From an uncultured Clostridia bacterium (lineage in GTDB: Bacteria; Bacillota; Clostridia; Lachnospirales; Lachnospiraceae), in contig CAMOHF010000035.1 in the NCBI GenBank assembly GCA_946614685.1, positions 1-8,739 of the forward strand: DNA of 8,739 nt, read 5' to 3'. Under the pieces are notes generated by a model. That model ran no database searches and was not told where the DNA came from. It saw only the letters and a list, made by a program, of their open reading frames with translations. Positions 1 through 6,714 of this stretch are shown piece after piece. The translations under genes and the position numbers were made by a program. Positions within the stretch are counted from its first letter, which is position 1. Every line of letters begins with the position of its first letter.

Positions 1-281
1 TTGTCGTCCTCATAGAGGATCTGAAGCAAAATGTTCGTATCCTGCGGTATTTCCTTTCTCTCCGGATGAAATTTTGCAAGCGTTTCCTCGGAAAGATAAA
101 GCCTGATGATGTCACCGACAGAAAGGATCTCGTCTCCCGTCGCCTTTTTATCGTTCAGGAGGATGTTCTTCTTTCGAAGCATCTTGTAGCAAAAACCTGT
201 GGAGGCTTCGCTCAGGTACCGTGTCAGATATCTGATCAGTTTTTGATTTTCCTCGGCTTTGCCGATCGTTAAATCTCTCAT
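1..281 (-). CDS. RluA-family 23S rRNA pseudouridine synthase, N-terminal fragment (runs off window)
   Basis: Only the first 93 codons are present; the gene continues past position 1. The fragment begins MRDLTIGK at an ATG at 281. It contains an S4-type RNA-binding domain (about residues 10-65) with the typical pattern YKMLRKKNILLN followed by a GDEI...VGDII stretch. It ends in ILYEDD, exactly where RluA/RluC/RluD proteins enter the catalytic domain (usually continuing with an Asn and a KP motif). Family members isomerise uridines in 23S rRNA using a catalytic Asp in an HRLD motif, which would lie outside the window. The start follows the stop of the upstream gene by one nucleotide (TAG-T-ATG) and has no good Shine-Dalgarno, so translation is probably coupled. 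The family is clear; the target uridine and the RluC/RluD subtype cannot be decided from this piece. Confidence 0.88.
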   Translation of the reverse strand, partial: MRDLTIGKAEENQKLIRYLTRYLSEASTGFCYKMLRKKNILLNDKKATGDEILSVGDIIRLYLSEETLAKFHPERKEIPQDTNILLQILYEDD

Positions 282-282
282 A

Positions 283-852
283 CTATACACAGGAGGCCAT
301 CAGGCGTTCCTTGATATAACGGTCCTTCTTTCTGACGGTTTCATCTCCGGATACGGGCTGGTTTGCCTTCTTGATAAATGCGTCCATCGAGTCAAGGATC
401 TTGACAGGACAGTCGAATGAATCCTTCAGTGTCTGTTCAATCCAGTTTTGATAAGTCTTCTTTTTTTCTTCAAAGTCCTTGTCGCGGACGTAGGCATAAA
501 CCTTTTCGTTTCGAACGAGGACAATGGGGTAAAACATCATGCCCTCATATCTTGAAAGGACCAGATCAAACATGAGCCCCGGCTGATCAGCATCGATCAG
601 CTCTTTGAGCATATTGTAGGTCTCTGTTTCAATGGAGGAATACGGAAGTACCGTGATCAGGCCGATCAGCTGCTTTGCAAAAGGAAGCACCAGCAGGATG
701 GCACATACGATGATCACATGCTTCGTGTCTCCGTACATGTATATGGTTCCTGCCACAACGCAGGCAATCATTACCCCAAGGATTGCAGCGAGCAGCACGC
801 GTTTTTTCTTGTATGCTCCGATATAACCGAAGTCACCTTTTTGTGTATGCAT
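283..852 (-). CDS. Hypothetical protein with two predicted transmembrane helices
   Basis: This is a 189-residue protein that I do not recognise. It starts MHTQKGDFGYIG at an ATG at 852, two nucleotides after the TAA of the rsmF-type gene. A longer reading frame exists to 921, but it would overlap the methyltransferase by over 60 nt. GGAGG at about 866-870 and GGGA nearer the start are available upstream. A short basic N-terminus (YKKKR) precedes two hydrophobic segments, roughly residues 19-40 and 46-70, separated by a short loop (YGDTKH). The remaining ~120 residues are soluble, charged and mixed alpha/beta in appearance (YPIVLVRNEKVYAYVRDKD; KTYQNWIEQTL), with the basic-inside rule placing both ends in the cytoplasm. 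It sits between two rRNA modification genes, so a link to them is possible, but nothing in the sequence shows a function. Confidence 0.8.
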   Translation of the reverse strand: MHTQKGDFGYIGAYKKKRVLLAAILGVMIACVVAGTIYMYGDTKHVIIVCAILLVLPFAKQLIGLITVLPYSSIETETYNMLKELIDADQPGLMFDLVLSRYEGMMFYPIVLVRNEKVYAYVRDKDFEEKKKTYQNWIEQTLKDSFDCPVKILDSMDAFIKKANQPVSGDETVRKKDRYIKERLMASCV

Positions 853-854
853 TG

Positions 855-2225
855 TTATCCCATCATCCTCCAACCCGGAAGATATTTGTTCTTGATCGAA
901 CCCCTGCCGGCCTTGCCCCATCCGAGGGGATAGCCGGATACCGTGATCAGTACGGTGCCGTTTTGCACGCTGTCGTCATCGATCGTTTCGCCCTTCAGAT
1001 AACGGATCACTCTCTCATCATCCGCGGCAAGATCGAGTACGTTTGAAAAAGCATCCTTCGTAAGCGCCATGGCAAGTGACTGACTCGGTTCAAAACGTTT
1101 CTTTTTCATCTCCCCGACGAAAAGTCCGGCACGCATGACGCGAAGTCCTCCAATCGCGGGGAAATCTTTCGGAATCAGGCTGATTTTGTCACCGGAGACA
1201 TGCAGCCTTTTTTGATCGAACGCCGGCTCGATCTGTGAAAGAAACTCGGATGCTTCCGAACTGATCCCGGACTGACTTGTAACAAAAGGCTCCGCAAAGC
1301 TTCCGCTACTGTCACCGTCTTTTTTGAGAAGGCAGACAAAATGCCCTTCGCCGTTGATCTTATGCGGAAAAAGTCTTGCCGCATAAGCAAGATCCGAATT
1401 GCCGGACGCGGAAAGCTCCGGTCTTCCGTCGGCAAATCCTTCTGCTTTGTCAAAGGGTATCACGTGTATGCTTTCATCTTTTGAGAGCAAATACTCAATA
1501 CTTCGCTCATTCTCCATGGGAGAAAAGGTGCAGGTGGAATAAAGAAGCATCCCGCCTGGAGCAAGCAGAGGAAGCACACCGTCGATGATCTCCTTCTGGA
1601 GATTCGCAAAAAGCTCGTTGCCGTTATGCTCCCATGCCGTAACCATGGAGTATGATTTTCGGAACATGCCCTCACCGGAACAGGGTGCATCGATCAGGAT
1701 TTTGTTAAAGTATCCGGAAAAACGGTCCTGCAAGCGAAAAGGCAACTCGCTTAAAACAAGCGGATTCCTGATGCCGAAAACTTCTATATTCTTAAGGAGC
1801 GCTTTCGCTCTTGAGGCACTGACGTCATTTGACACAAGGAGACCTTCTCCTGAAAGCTTGGAGCCGAGTTCGGTGGATTTGCCGCCGGGTGCTGCACATA
1901 CGTCAAGCACACGGTCACCCGGTTCTACGGGCAACACTGCGGCCGGCGTCATAGCCGAAGGCTCCTGCAGATAGTAAAGCCCCGCATAATAGTAGGGATG
2001 ACGAGAAGGCTTATCCACCTTTTCATCATAGTAAAATCCGTTCGGGCACCAGGGTACCGGCGTCAGTGAAAACGGATTGATCTTGAGAAAGTCTTCCACG
2101 GAAATCTTGGACGTGTTGACACGAAGTCCGTGGAACATCGGCTGATCAAGGCAGCGAAGATATGCGTTATAATCATCGCCCAAAAGGGCTTTCATATTTG
2201 ATTGGTATGTTTCGGGTAGATTCAT
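855..2225 (-). CDS. rsmF: RsmF-type 16S rRNA (cytosine-C5) methyltransferase, NOL1/NOP2/Sun family
   Basis: 456-residue S-adenosylmethionine-dependent RNA m5C methyltransferase. The N-terminal region (MNLPETYQSNMKALLGDDY, then HGLRVNT) is typical of the family. The SAM-binding motif LDVCAAPGGKS spans residues 107-117. The two catalytic cysteines are visible in DAPCSGEG (Cys182, release cysteine) and YSTCTFSPMENE (Cys232, the nucleophile). Behind the catalytic domain lies a ~150-residue C-terminal part ending in GTVLITVSGYPLGWGK and KNKYLPGWR, which matches the RsmF-type C-terminal/PUA-like extension rather than RsmB, which instead has an N-terminal NusB-like domain. RsmF enzymes methylate cytosines around position 1407 (and in some bacteria 1400/1404) of 16S rRNA in the decoding centre. 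The gene starts two nucleotides after the hflX stop, with only a weak GGAA upstream, so coupling to hflX is likely. Exact target cytosine is inferred, not seen. Confidence 0.9.
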   Translation of the reverse strand: MNLPETYQSNMKALLGDDYNAYLRCLDQPMFHGLRVNTSKISVEDFLKINPFSLTPVPWCPNGFYYDEKVDKPSRHPYYYAGLYYLQEPSAMTPAAVLPVEPGDRVLDVCAAPGGKSTELGSKLSGEGLLVSNDVSASRAKALLKNIEVFGIRNPLVLSELPFRLQDRFSGYFNKILIDAPCSGEGMFRKSYSMVTAWEHNGNELFANLQKEIIDGVLPLLAPGGMLLYSTCTFSPMENERSIEYLLSKDESIHVIPFDKAEGFADGRPELSASGNSDLAYAARLFPHKINGEGHFVCLLKKDGDSSGSFAEPFVTSQSGISSEASEFLSQIEPAFDQKRLHVSGDKISLIPKDFPAIGGLRVMRAGLFVGEMKKKRFEPSQSLAMALTKDAFSNVLDLAADDERVIRYLKGETIDDDSVQNGTVLITVSGYPLGWGKAGRGSIKNKYLPGWRMMG

Positions 2226-2227
2226 AG

Positions 2228-3457
2228 TTACAGTTCCATTGTGTGATCAACATAAGCCTTAATGAAGATGCCGTCGTCTCTGTAATCCTCGGAAAGCAGG
2301 GTTCCGTAACTGCGGATCTTGCTGATGACAGCGGCATTCTGATAAGGTATCAGTGCTTCGACGTATCTGCGTCCGGCGTTGATCACGTCATCGATGGCTT
2401 GGTCAAGTTCGGAGAATCCCACACTTGAAGCTGCGGATAAGTAGATCACACGATCTGCCGACAGATCTTTGACCGGCGGGATCTCATCTACCAGGTCAAT
2501 CTTGTTCATAACCGTGATCACGGGCTTATCCTTGATCCCGAGTGATCGAAGCGTGTCATATACCGTGAGGATCTGTCGGTCTGCCTCGGGATTTGAGATA
2601 TCCACGACGTGAAGAAGAATATCGGCATACATCGCTTCCGTAAGCGTCGAATGAAACGCATTCACGAGGTGGTGCGGCAGCTTTCGGATAAAGCCGACCG
2701 TATCGGTAAGTATAATCTCCTGCCCGCTTTCAAGCGTATAAGCTCTCGAAGTGGGATCCAAGGTTGCAAACAGTTTGTCTTCCGCCAGAACGCCTGCGTC
2801 CGTGAGACGGTTGATCAGGGTTGACTTGCCTGCGTTTGTATAACCGACGATCGCAACCGTAGGCTTCTTGCTCTCGCTTCTTTGCTTGCGTATGATCTCG
2901 CGGTGTTTTTTGATATCGTCGAGTTCACGCTCGAGCTGGCTGACACGGTTTCGGATCACGCGTCGATCGATCTCGAGTTTGGTCTCGCCCGGGCCCCTTG
3001 TGCCAATACCTCCGCCGAGCCTGGAAAGAGAATTCCGCATGCCGACCAGGCGCTTCATGGAGAATTTTAACTGCGCCATCTCGACCTGAACCTTACCTTC
3101 GCGCGTTTTTGCTCTTGCCGCAAAGATGTCAAGGATGACCATGGTACGATCCAAAACCTTGACGCCGAGTATCTCGGTCAAATGTTCAAGCTGCATGGGT
3201 GTCAGCTCGTCGTCGCACACGCATCCGGTTGCGTCCGAAGATTCGATCAATATGCGGAGTTCGTCGCACTTGCCGCTTCCGAGATAGGTTGCCGTCTCGG
3301 GATGATCCAGATTCTGTATGAGTGTACCAACACAAATGGCACCAGCAGTTTTGACCAGTTCAGAAAGCTCTTCAAGGCTTTTTGAAACATCGTCTCCACT
3401 CCCGGTGTCCACCGCAAAAAGTATGACCTTTTCTGTAATTTCGGATGTATCGATCAT
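2228..3457 (-). CDS. hflX: GTPase HflX
   Basis: 409-residue ribosome-binding GTPase of the Obg-HflX superfamily, a ribosome-splitting/rescue factor in several bacteria. The N-terminal HflX domain is followed by the diagnostic glycine-rich segment GGGIGTRGPGETKLEIDRR (about 148-166) and a coiled-coil-like basic helix (residues 167-195). The G domain has G1 GYTNAGKS (205-212), G2 DPTSR (234-238), G3 DTVGF (252-256), G4 NKID (308-311) and G5 SAASS (331-335). A short C-terminal domain closes the protein. Length and all motifs are normal and nothing is broken. The ATG at 3457 lies two nucleotides after the TAA of the TPR gene with a poor Shine-Dalgarno (GGAC), suggesting termination-reinitiation. 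Its neighbours downstream modify rRNA, which fits a ribosome-related operon. Confidence 0.97.
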   Translation of the reverse strand: MIDTSEITEKVILFAVDTGSGDDVSKSLEELSELVKTAGAICVGTLIQNLDHPETATYLGSGKCDELRILIESSDATGCVCDDELTPMQLEHLTEILGVKVLDRTMVILDIFAARAKTREGKVQVEMAQLKFSMKRLVGMRNSLSRLGGGIGTRGPGETKLEIDRRVIRNRVSQLERELDDIKKHREIIRKQRSESKKPTVAIVGYTNAGKSTLINRLTDAGVLAEDKLFATLDPTSRAYTLESGQEIILTDTVGFIRKLPHHLVNAFHSTLTEAMYADILLHVVDISNPEADRQILTVYDTLRSLGIKDKPVITVMNKIDLVDEIPPVKDLSADRVIYLSAASSVGFSELDQAIDDVINAGRRYVEALIPYQNAAVISKIRSYGTLLSEDYRDDGIFIKAYVDHTMEL

Positions 3458-3459
3458 GT

Positions 3460-4374
3460 TTATTCGTCCGAAGGTTCACTGCTTGTCTCGGGTCGGCTTT
3501 CAAAGAAGGGATTGATGGGATGTGTATCGATATTCACCCTGGTATCCAGAAAGTCCAGGATATCCGTCCCAAGCTCATCTCCGGGATATGCTGCCTGATA
3601 AGAAAGTGCCAAGTCATATGCCTTCTGAAAATCCTGCTTTTCTTTGTAGCATACGATCTCCAGATAAGAAAGCTCCTTCCTGTAAGTATCATCCGTGGCG
3701 GAAAGCCCGGCGTCGACATTCAGGAGTGCACTGTCGAAGTCTCCTTCGCTGATATAGTATACGGCAAATTCGTAGTACAGATACGAAGTCATCCCGTAGG
3801 AGGACACATACATATCCGCATACTGTTTCATCATATCGAATTTGCCCTGGTTTGCGTAACATATGGCCGCAAAGATCGCAATCTCCGTATGGCCGGCATC
3901 CACAGCCTTGGTAAATGCAGCTACCGTCGAAACATAGTCTCCGTTCTTGAAGTTTTCGAGAGAAAGTGCAAGATCGGACATGTAACTGACTTCATCCCTG
4001 TCATAATGGGCGTCGTTATAATCTCTTAAGATCGTGGTGTAGGTATTGGAAGCCTCCGCAAAACGATCCAGACGCATCAGGCAGTCTGCCCGGTACATCA
4101 TGATGTCTGCGTTGATCTTGCCCGAAAACCACTGCTTTTCATCCATAGCGCTGTCAAAGTCGGCAAGCGCCTCCTCGTACTCTCCGTTCTTGTAATGCGC
4201 AATGCCGTCCGCACGATAAGATTTTTTATGTGTAAAGAGGTGCAGGACCGCATAGATGCAGAAACTGGCAAGTAAAAGTACAAAGATGATGTTGATCATC
4301 ATGGAGATGTGGTTTTCTGCTTTTCGGTTCAGTCTTTTCTTGCTTCGATTTCTTTTGATATCGGATTTCGACAT
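3460..4374 (-). CDS. Membrane-anchored tetratricopeptide-repeat protein
   Basis: 304-residue protein with a strongly basic N-terminal tail (KRNRSKKRLNRK), one transmembrane helix at about residues 26-47 (MMINIIFVLLLASFCIYAVL), and then a helical repeat region to about residue 280. TPR-like units can be read from the recurring patterns GIAHYKNGEYEEALADFDSAM (about 57-77), MYRADCLMRLDRFAEASNTY, LENFKNGDYVSTVAAFTKAV, ICYANQGKFDMMKQYADMYV and VYYISEGDFDSALLNVDAGL. By the positive-inside rule the repeats face outside the membrane. The C-terminus is acidic and low-complexity (ETSSEPSDE). TPR proteins are scaffolds; no catalytic signature is present. It follows the carboxypeptidase gene by 9 nt with AGGAG overlapping that gene's stop codon, so the pair may be co-translated and act together at the envelope. 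That partnership is inferred. Confidence 0.88.
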   Translation of the reverse strand: MSKSDIKRNRSKKRLNRKAENHISMMINIIFVLLLASFCIYAVLHLFTHKKSYRADGIAHYKNGEYEEALADFDSAMDEKQWFSGKINADIMMYRADCLMRLDRFAEASNTYTTILRDYNDAHYDRDEVSYMSDLALSLENFKNGDYVSTVAAFTKAVDAGHTEIAIFAAICYANQGKFDMMKQYADMYVSSYGMTSYLYYEFAVYYISEGDFDSALLNVDAGLSATDDTYRKELSYLEIVCYKEKQDFQKAYDLALSYQAAYPGDELGTDILDFLDTRVNIDTHPINPFFESRPETSSEPSDE

Positions 4375-4380
4375 GAGATA

Positions 4381-4385
4381 CTCCT
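4381..4385 (-). promoter_or_regulatory. Ribosome binding site of the TPR gene, overlapping the upstream stop
   Basis: On the minus strand AGGAG lies six nucleotides before the ATG at 4374. It shares bases with the TAG stop codon (4386-4384) of the carboxypeptidase gene. The arrangement supports the chosen start and close translational linkage of the two genes. Confidence 0.75.
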
Positions 4386-5280
4386 ACTTTCCGATCAAGG
4401 TATAAAACTCTTCGAGCGTCAGATCATTTTCTTTCATGAAAGCGGCCGCTTCGCGTCCAACATAGCGGAAATGCCAGGGCTCGTAATTGATACCGGTGAT
4501 ACCTTCTTTTCCCTTCGGATACCTGAGGATAAAACCGAAGTTGGTACAGTTTTGCATCATCCACTGGATGGTCTCTTCCGTGTCGTCGAAATCATCGGAA
4601 GTCTCGTATCCGTATCCGCACATATCAAGCGCAAGACCGGTTTCGTGCTCGGAGTGTCCGGGCTGCTGAATGGTCTGAAGTGCCTTGGTGCGGGCTTCTT
4701 CTTCACTCATGCCGTCGTAATCAATGTACTCCTGAATCTGCTGTGTCAGCGCATTATCCTGATCCTCTCTGGATCGGTACGCGGAAATGATATCGTACTC
4801 ATGACCTGCATTGTTACAAGCCTCGAGGAATTGCGTCAGGTCGTTAACAACGGCGTCGCTAACTTCGTAACCGCTGTTTAAGGTGTAAGGGGTAAATGAA
4901 TAGGTCGGTGAAAGCTCGCGGTCGTTATTCACAAGAACTAGAAGGTTCGGGTTGGCATTATAGATACTCTCTGCCCGTGCCACGAGTTCCCTGTGTGCCA
5001 CCACAGCAGGGTCTTCGGTTGCCTCCGTGGGTGTCGCGGTTGTGGGGATCACAATCTTCTTTTTCTTCTTTCCTCCGATCGACGAGAATAAATTGCCGAG
5101 AAGCACGAGGAAGATGATCAATACGATAAAGCCGACGATCGTGTAGAAAAGTACGCTGTAATCCTTGGCTTTTGTATGTCTTACAAGGAAACGGATGTAG
5201 CGCTTGATGAAGCGCACAATCTTCTTGAATCTCTTCTTGGTTCTCTTTTTGAAACGTCTCCACCATGTTTGAAAGTCCAT
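4384..5280 (-). CDS. Membrane-anchored M15-family D-alanyl-D-alanine carboxypeptidase (VanY/DacY type)
   Basis: 298-residue zinc peptidase expected to remove the terminal D-Ala from peptidoglycan stem peptides. A very basic N-terminus (17 Lys/Arg in the first 39 residues) precedes one transmembrane helix (about 41-65), then a Lys-rich and Thr/Pro-rich linker (70-92), then the catalytic domain outside the cell. Family signatures are present in order: ISAYRS (165-170), HSEHETGLALDM (209-220) with zinc ligands His212 and Asp219, and EPWHFRYVG (267-275) with the general base Glu267 and third zinc ligand His270. I chose the ATG at 5280, not the in-frame GTG at 5286, because AGGAG at 5293-5289 is eight bases from the ATG but only two from the GTG. 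It is the first gene behind a promoter at 5348-5320. Nothing nearby suggests glycopeptide resistance, so a housekeeping role is more likely. Confidence 0.93.
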   Translation of the reverse strand: MDFQTWWRRFKKRTKKRFKKIVRFIKRYIRFLVRHTKAKDYSVLFYTIVGFIVLIIFLVLLGNLFSSIGGKKKKKIVIPTTATPTEATEDPAVVAHRELVARAESIYNANPNLLVLVNNDRELSPTYSFTPYTLNSGYEVSDAVVNDLTQFLEACNNAGHEYDIISAYRSREDQDNALTQQIQEYIDYDGMSEEEARTKALQTIQQPGHSEHETGLALDMCGYGYETSDDFDDTEETIQWMMQNCTNFGFILRYPKGKEGITGINYEPWHFRYVGREAAAFMKENDLTLEEFYTLIGK

Positions 5281-5288
5281 GTTCACCT

Positions 5289-5293
5289 CTCCT
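5289..5293 (-). promoter_or_regulatory. Ribosome binding site deciding the carboxypeptidase start
   Basis: Minus-strand AAGGAGAGG upstream of the gene. The AGGAG core is eight bases from the ATG at 5280 but only two from the alternative GTG at 5286, so the ATG is preferred. Confidence 0.8.
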
Positions 5294-5319
5294 TTTTATA
5301 GGTATGCATAATCGCATAT

Positions 5320-5348
5320 ACTATACCATATTTACCCATGAGTGACAA
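5320..5348 (-). promoter_or_regulatory. SigmaA-type promoter of the carboxypeptidase-hflX-rsmF operon
   Basis: The minus strand reads TTGTCA (5348-5343), a 17-base spacer, then TATAGT (5325-5320). There is also a TG one base before the -10 (extended -10). Both hexamers differ from consensus by one base. Transcription would start near 5313, giving a leader of about 33 nt before the ATG at 5280. It lies between the trxB terminator and the operon, where a promoter is expected. Called by eye. Confidence 0.82.
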
Positions 5349-5384
5349 CAAAAAAGGTGCCTGATTCATTTGCCGAAATGATAG

Positions 5385-5432
5385 AAAAAAGACGGCTGTG
5401 CCCTCATACACACTGTATGAAAAAGCGCAGCC
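5385..5432 (-). terminator. Intrinsic terminator of the trxA-trxB operon
   Basis: About 16 bases past the trxB stop, the minus strand can fold into a long two-part hairpin. An outer GC-rich stem pairs 5394-5401 with 5425-5432 (eight pairs, one G-U). An inner stem pairs 5404-5410 with 5414-5420 (seven pairs, three-base loop). The hairpin is followed three bases later by six T residues (5390-5385). No comparable T run follows on the plus strand, so it should act only on leftward transcription. It separates the trx genes from the downstream operon. Confidence 0.88.
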
Positions 5433-5448
5433 GCCGTTAATGATAAAT

Positions 5449-6351
5449 TTAATCGATATATGTAACTGCAGCAAGTGCCGCTACGGTTCCGTCCGCAGCA
5501 GCCGTGGTAAGCTGACGGATCTTTTTGGTACGGCAGTCTCCGGCTGCGTAGATTCCTTCCACATTGGTCTCACAGTCCTCACCGGCTACGATGTAGCCCG
5601 ACGCGTCAAGTTCCACCACATCGGCGAGAAATGCGGTATCCGGTTCCTGTCCGATGGCAACAAATACACCGTCCACGGAAAGCTCCTTCTTCTCACCGGT
5701 CTTTTTGTCCGTATAATGGATCGCTGATACTTTTGCATCTCCGGTGATCTCATCTACAGTTACATCTGTGATGAATCTGACATTCTCACGCTCCTTCAAG
5801 GAAGCGAGTTTTGCCGCCTCGCCGCGGAAACCGTCCCTCCTGTGCAGAATGGTTACGGAATTACAGTAATTGGATAAAAACAACGCGTCATCGAATGCGG
5901 TGTTGCCTCCGCCCAATACAGCGACATCCTTTTCTCTAAAGAACATGCCGTCACAGGTAGCGCAGTAAGATACGCCCTTTCCGGAAAATGCATCTTCTCC
6001 GGCCACGCCCATCTTTCGTCTCTTTGCGCCTGTTGCAAGGATCAGCGTACGGCCTTCGTACTTACCGGAAGCTCCAATTGCTGTAAATGAAGACGCACCC
6101 CGATAAACGGAAGTGATATTGTCGGTCACGTAATCCGCACCGCATCCCTTGGCCTGCTCATACAACTGGTTCGCATAATCGTATCCCGATATGGATGCAA
6201 ATCCGGGATAGTTTTCCACAGCGGGAGAATTTACAATCTGTCCGCCGTACATATTGGATTCTATAACACACGCGGTCTTTCCGGCACGCATGGTGTAGAT
6301 TGCCGCGGTAAGACCTGCCGTACCGGCGCCGATAATCAAAACATCATACAT
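5449..6351 (-). CDS. trxB: Thioredoxin-disulfide reductase TrxB
   Basis: 300-residue flavoprotein that uses NADPH to reduce thioredoxin. The N-terminal FAD-binding fold shows GAGTAGLTAAIY (8-19). The redox-active pair is CATC at 130-133, followed by Asp134. The NADPH domain shows GGGNTA (147-152) and HRR (170-172), the latter typical of NADPH preference. A second FAD-contacting segment, GIYAAGD (266-272), and RQLTTAAADG close the protein. The usual Gly in TTAAGDG is Ala here, a small deviation. The ATG at 6351 follows the trxA stop by 11 nt, with AGAGG at 6363-6359 seven bases from the start. Length is slightly short of the usual ~305-315 but all domains are complete. Confidence 0.97.
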   Translation of the reverse strand: MYDVLIIGAGTAGLTAAIYTMRAGKTACVIESNMYGGQIVNSPAVENYPGFASISGYDYANQLYEQAKGCGADYVTDNITSVYRGASSFTAIGASGKYEGRTLILATGAKRRKMGVAGEDAFSGKGVSYCATCDGMFFREKDVAVLGGGNTAFDDALFLSNYCNSVTILHRRDGFRGEAAKLASLKERENVRFITDVTVDEITGDAKVSAIHYTDKKTGEKKELSVDGVFVAIGQEPDTAFLADVVELDASGYIVAGEDCETNVEGIYAAGDCRTKKIRQLTTAAADGTVAALAAVTYID

Positions 6352-6362
6352 AGGATTACCTC

Positions 6363-6671
6363 TTAATCAAGCAGGGCCAGAAGCTCACTCTTGGGAACAG
6401 CGCCGACGGAAGATTTTGCAACCTCACCGCCCTTAAACAGTGCTACGAAGGGAATACTCATTACACCGTACTTTGCTGCAAGATCCTGATTGGCATCAAC
6501 GTCTACCTTAAACACTTTGATATCGGATCTCTCCTCGGAGATTTCTTCTACGATGGGACCGAGCATACGGCAGGGTCCGCACCAGGATGCCCAGAAATCC
6601 ACAAGTACGGGGACCTCTGATTTTAATACTTCTGCCTCGAAATTATCTTTGTTAACCGCTAAACTTGCCAT
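6363..6671 (-). CDS. trxA: Thioredoxin TrxA
   Basis: 102-residue cytoplasmic thiol-disulfide oxidoreductase, normal length. The active site WASWCGPC places Cys31 and Cys34 as the redox pair, preceded by the buried acid Asp25 (FWASW context). The conserved cis-proline is Pro74 in MSIPF; the residue after it is Phe where many thioredoxins have Thr, a mild variant near the substrate groove. The glycine pair in FKGGEV is kept. The start is fixed by a strong AGGAGG seven bases upstream. It is the first gene of a trxA-trxB operon, so electrons flow NADPH to TrxB to TrxA and on to clients such as ribonucleotide reductase or peroxidases. Confidence 0.97.
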   Translation of the reverse strand: MASLAVNKDNFEAEVLKSEVPVLVDFWASWCGPCRMLGPIVEEISEERSDIKVFKVDVDANQDLAAKYGVMSIPFVALFKGGEVAKSSVGAVPKSELLALLD

Positions 6672-6678
6672 AGTGTTT

Positions 6679-6684
6679 CCTCCT
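6679..6684 (-). promoter_or_regulatory. Strong ribosome binding site of trxA
   Basis: Minus-strand AGGAGG, perfect match to the anti-Shine-Dalgarno, with a seven-base spacer to the ATG at 6671. It fixes the trxA start and suggests efficient translation. Confidence 0.85.
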
Positions 6685-6714
6685 TTTAGTTTTGTATAAT
6701 TAGATTGCGTACAA

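Noticed and set aside
853..921. Longer N-terminus for the small membrane protein, starting at 921
   Set aside because: It would overlap the end of the RsmF-type gene, including its conserved C-terminus, and the ATG at 852 has the usual two-base spacing of this operon.
3445..4029. 194-residue open frame on the plus strand opposite the TPR gene
   Set aside because: It is antisense to a well-supported gene, lacks a convincing ribosome binding site, and its protein shows no recognisable motif. It is a frame shadow.
4309..4881. 190-residue open frame on the plus strand opposite the carboxypeptidase and TPR genes
   Set aside because: The complementary strand carries a complete catalytic M15 domain; this frame overlaps two real genes antisense and shows no family features.
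4384..5280. Glycopeptide resistance vanY from a van cluster
   Set aside because: No vanH, vanA/B, vanX or vanRS-type genes are adjacent; the neighbours are hflX and rRNA modification genes, so an ordinary M15 carboxypeptidase is likelier.
5302..5321. Small hairpin GTATGC/GCATAT at the start of the carboxypeptidase leader
   Set aside because: Only about five A/T-rich pairs, overlapping the expected transcription start; too weak to call a riboswitch or operator.
5346..5370. Second terminator from the minus-strand T run at 5356-5350 after CAGGCACC
   Set aside because: No convincing inverted repeat precedes the T run (the two TGCC copies are direct, not inverted), and it lies just upstream of the -35 box of the next promoter.
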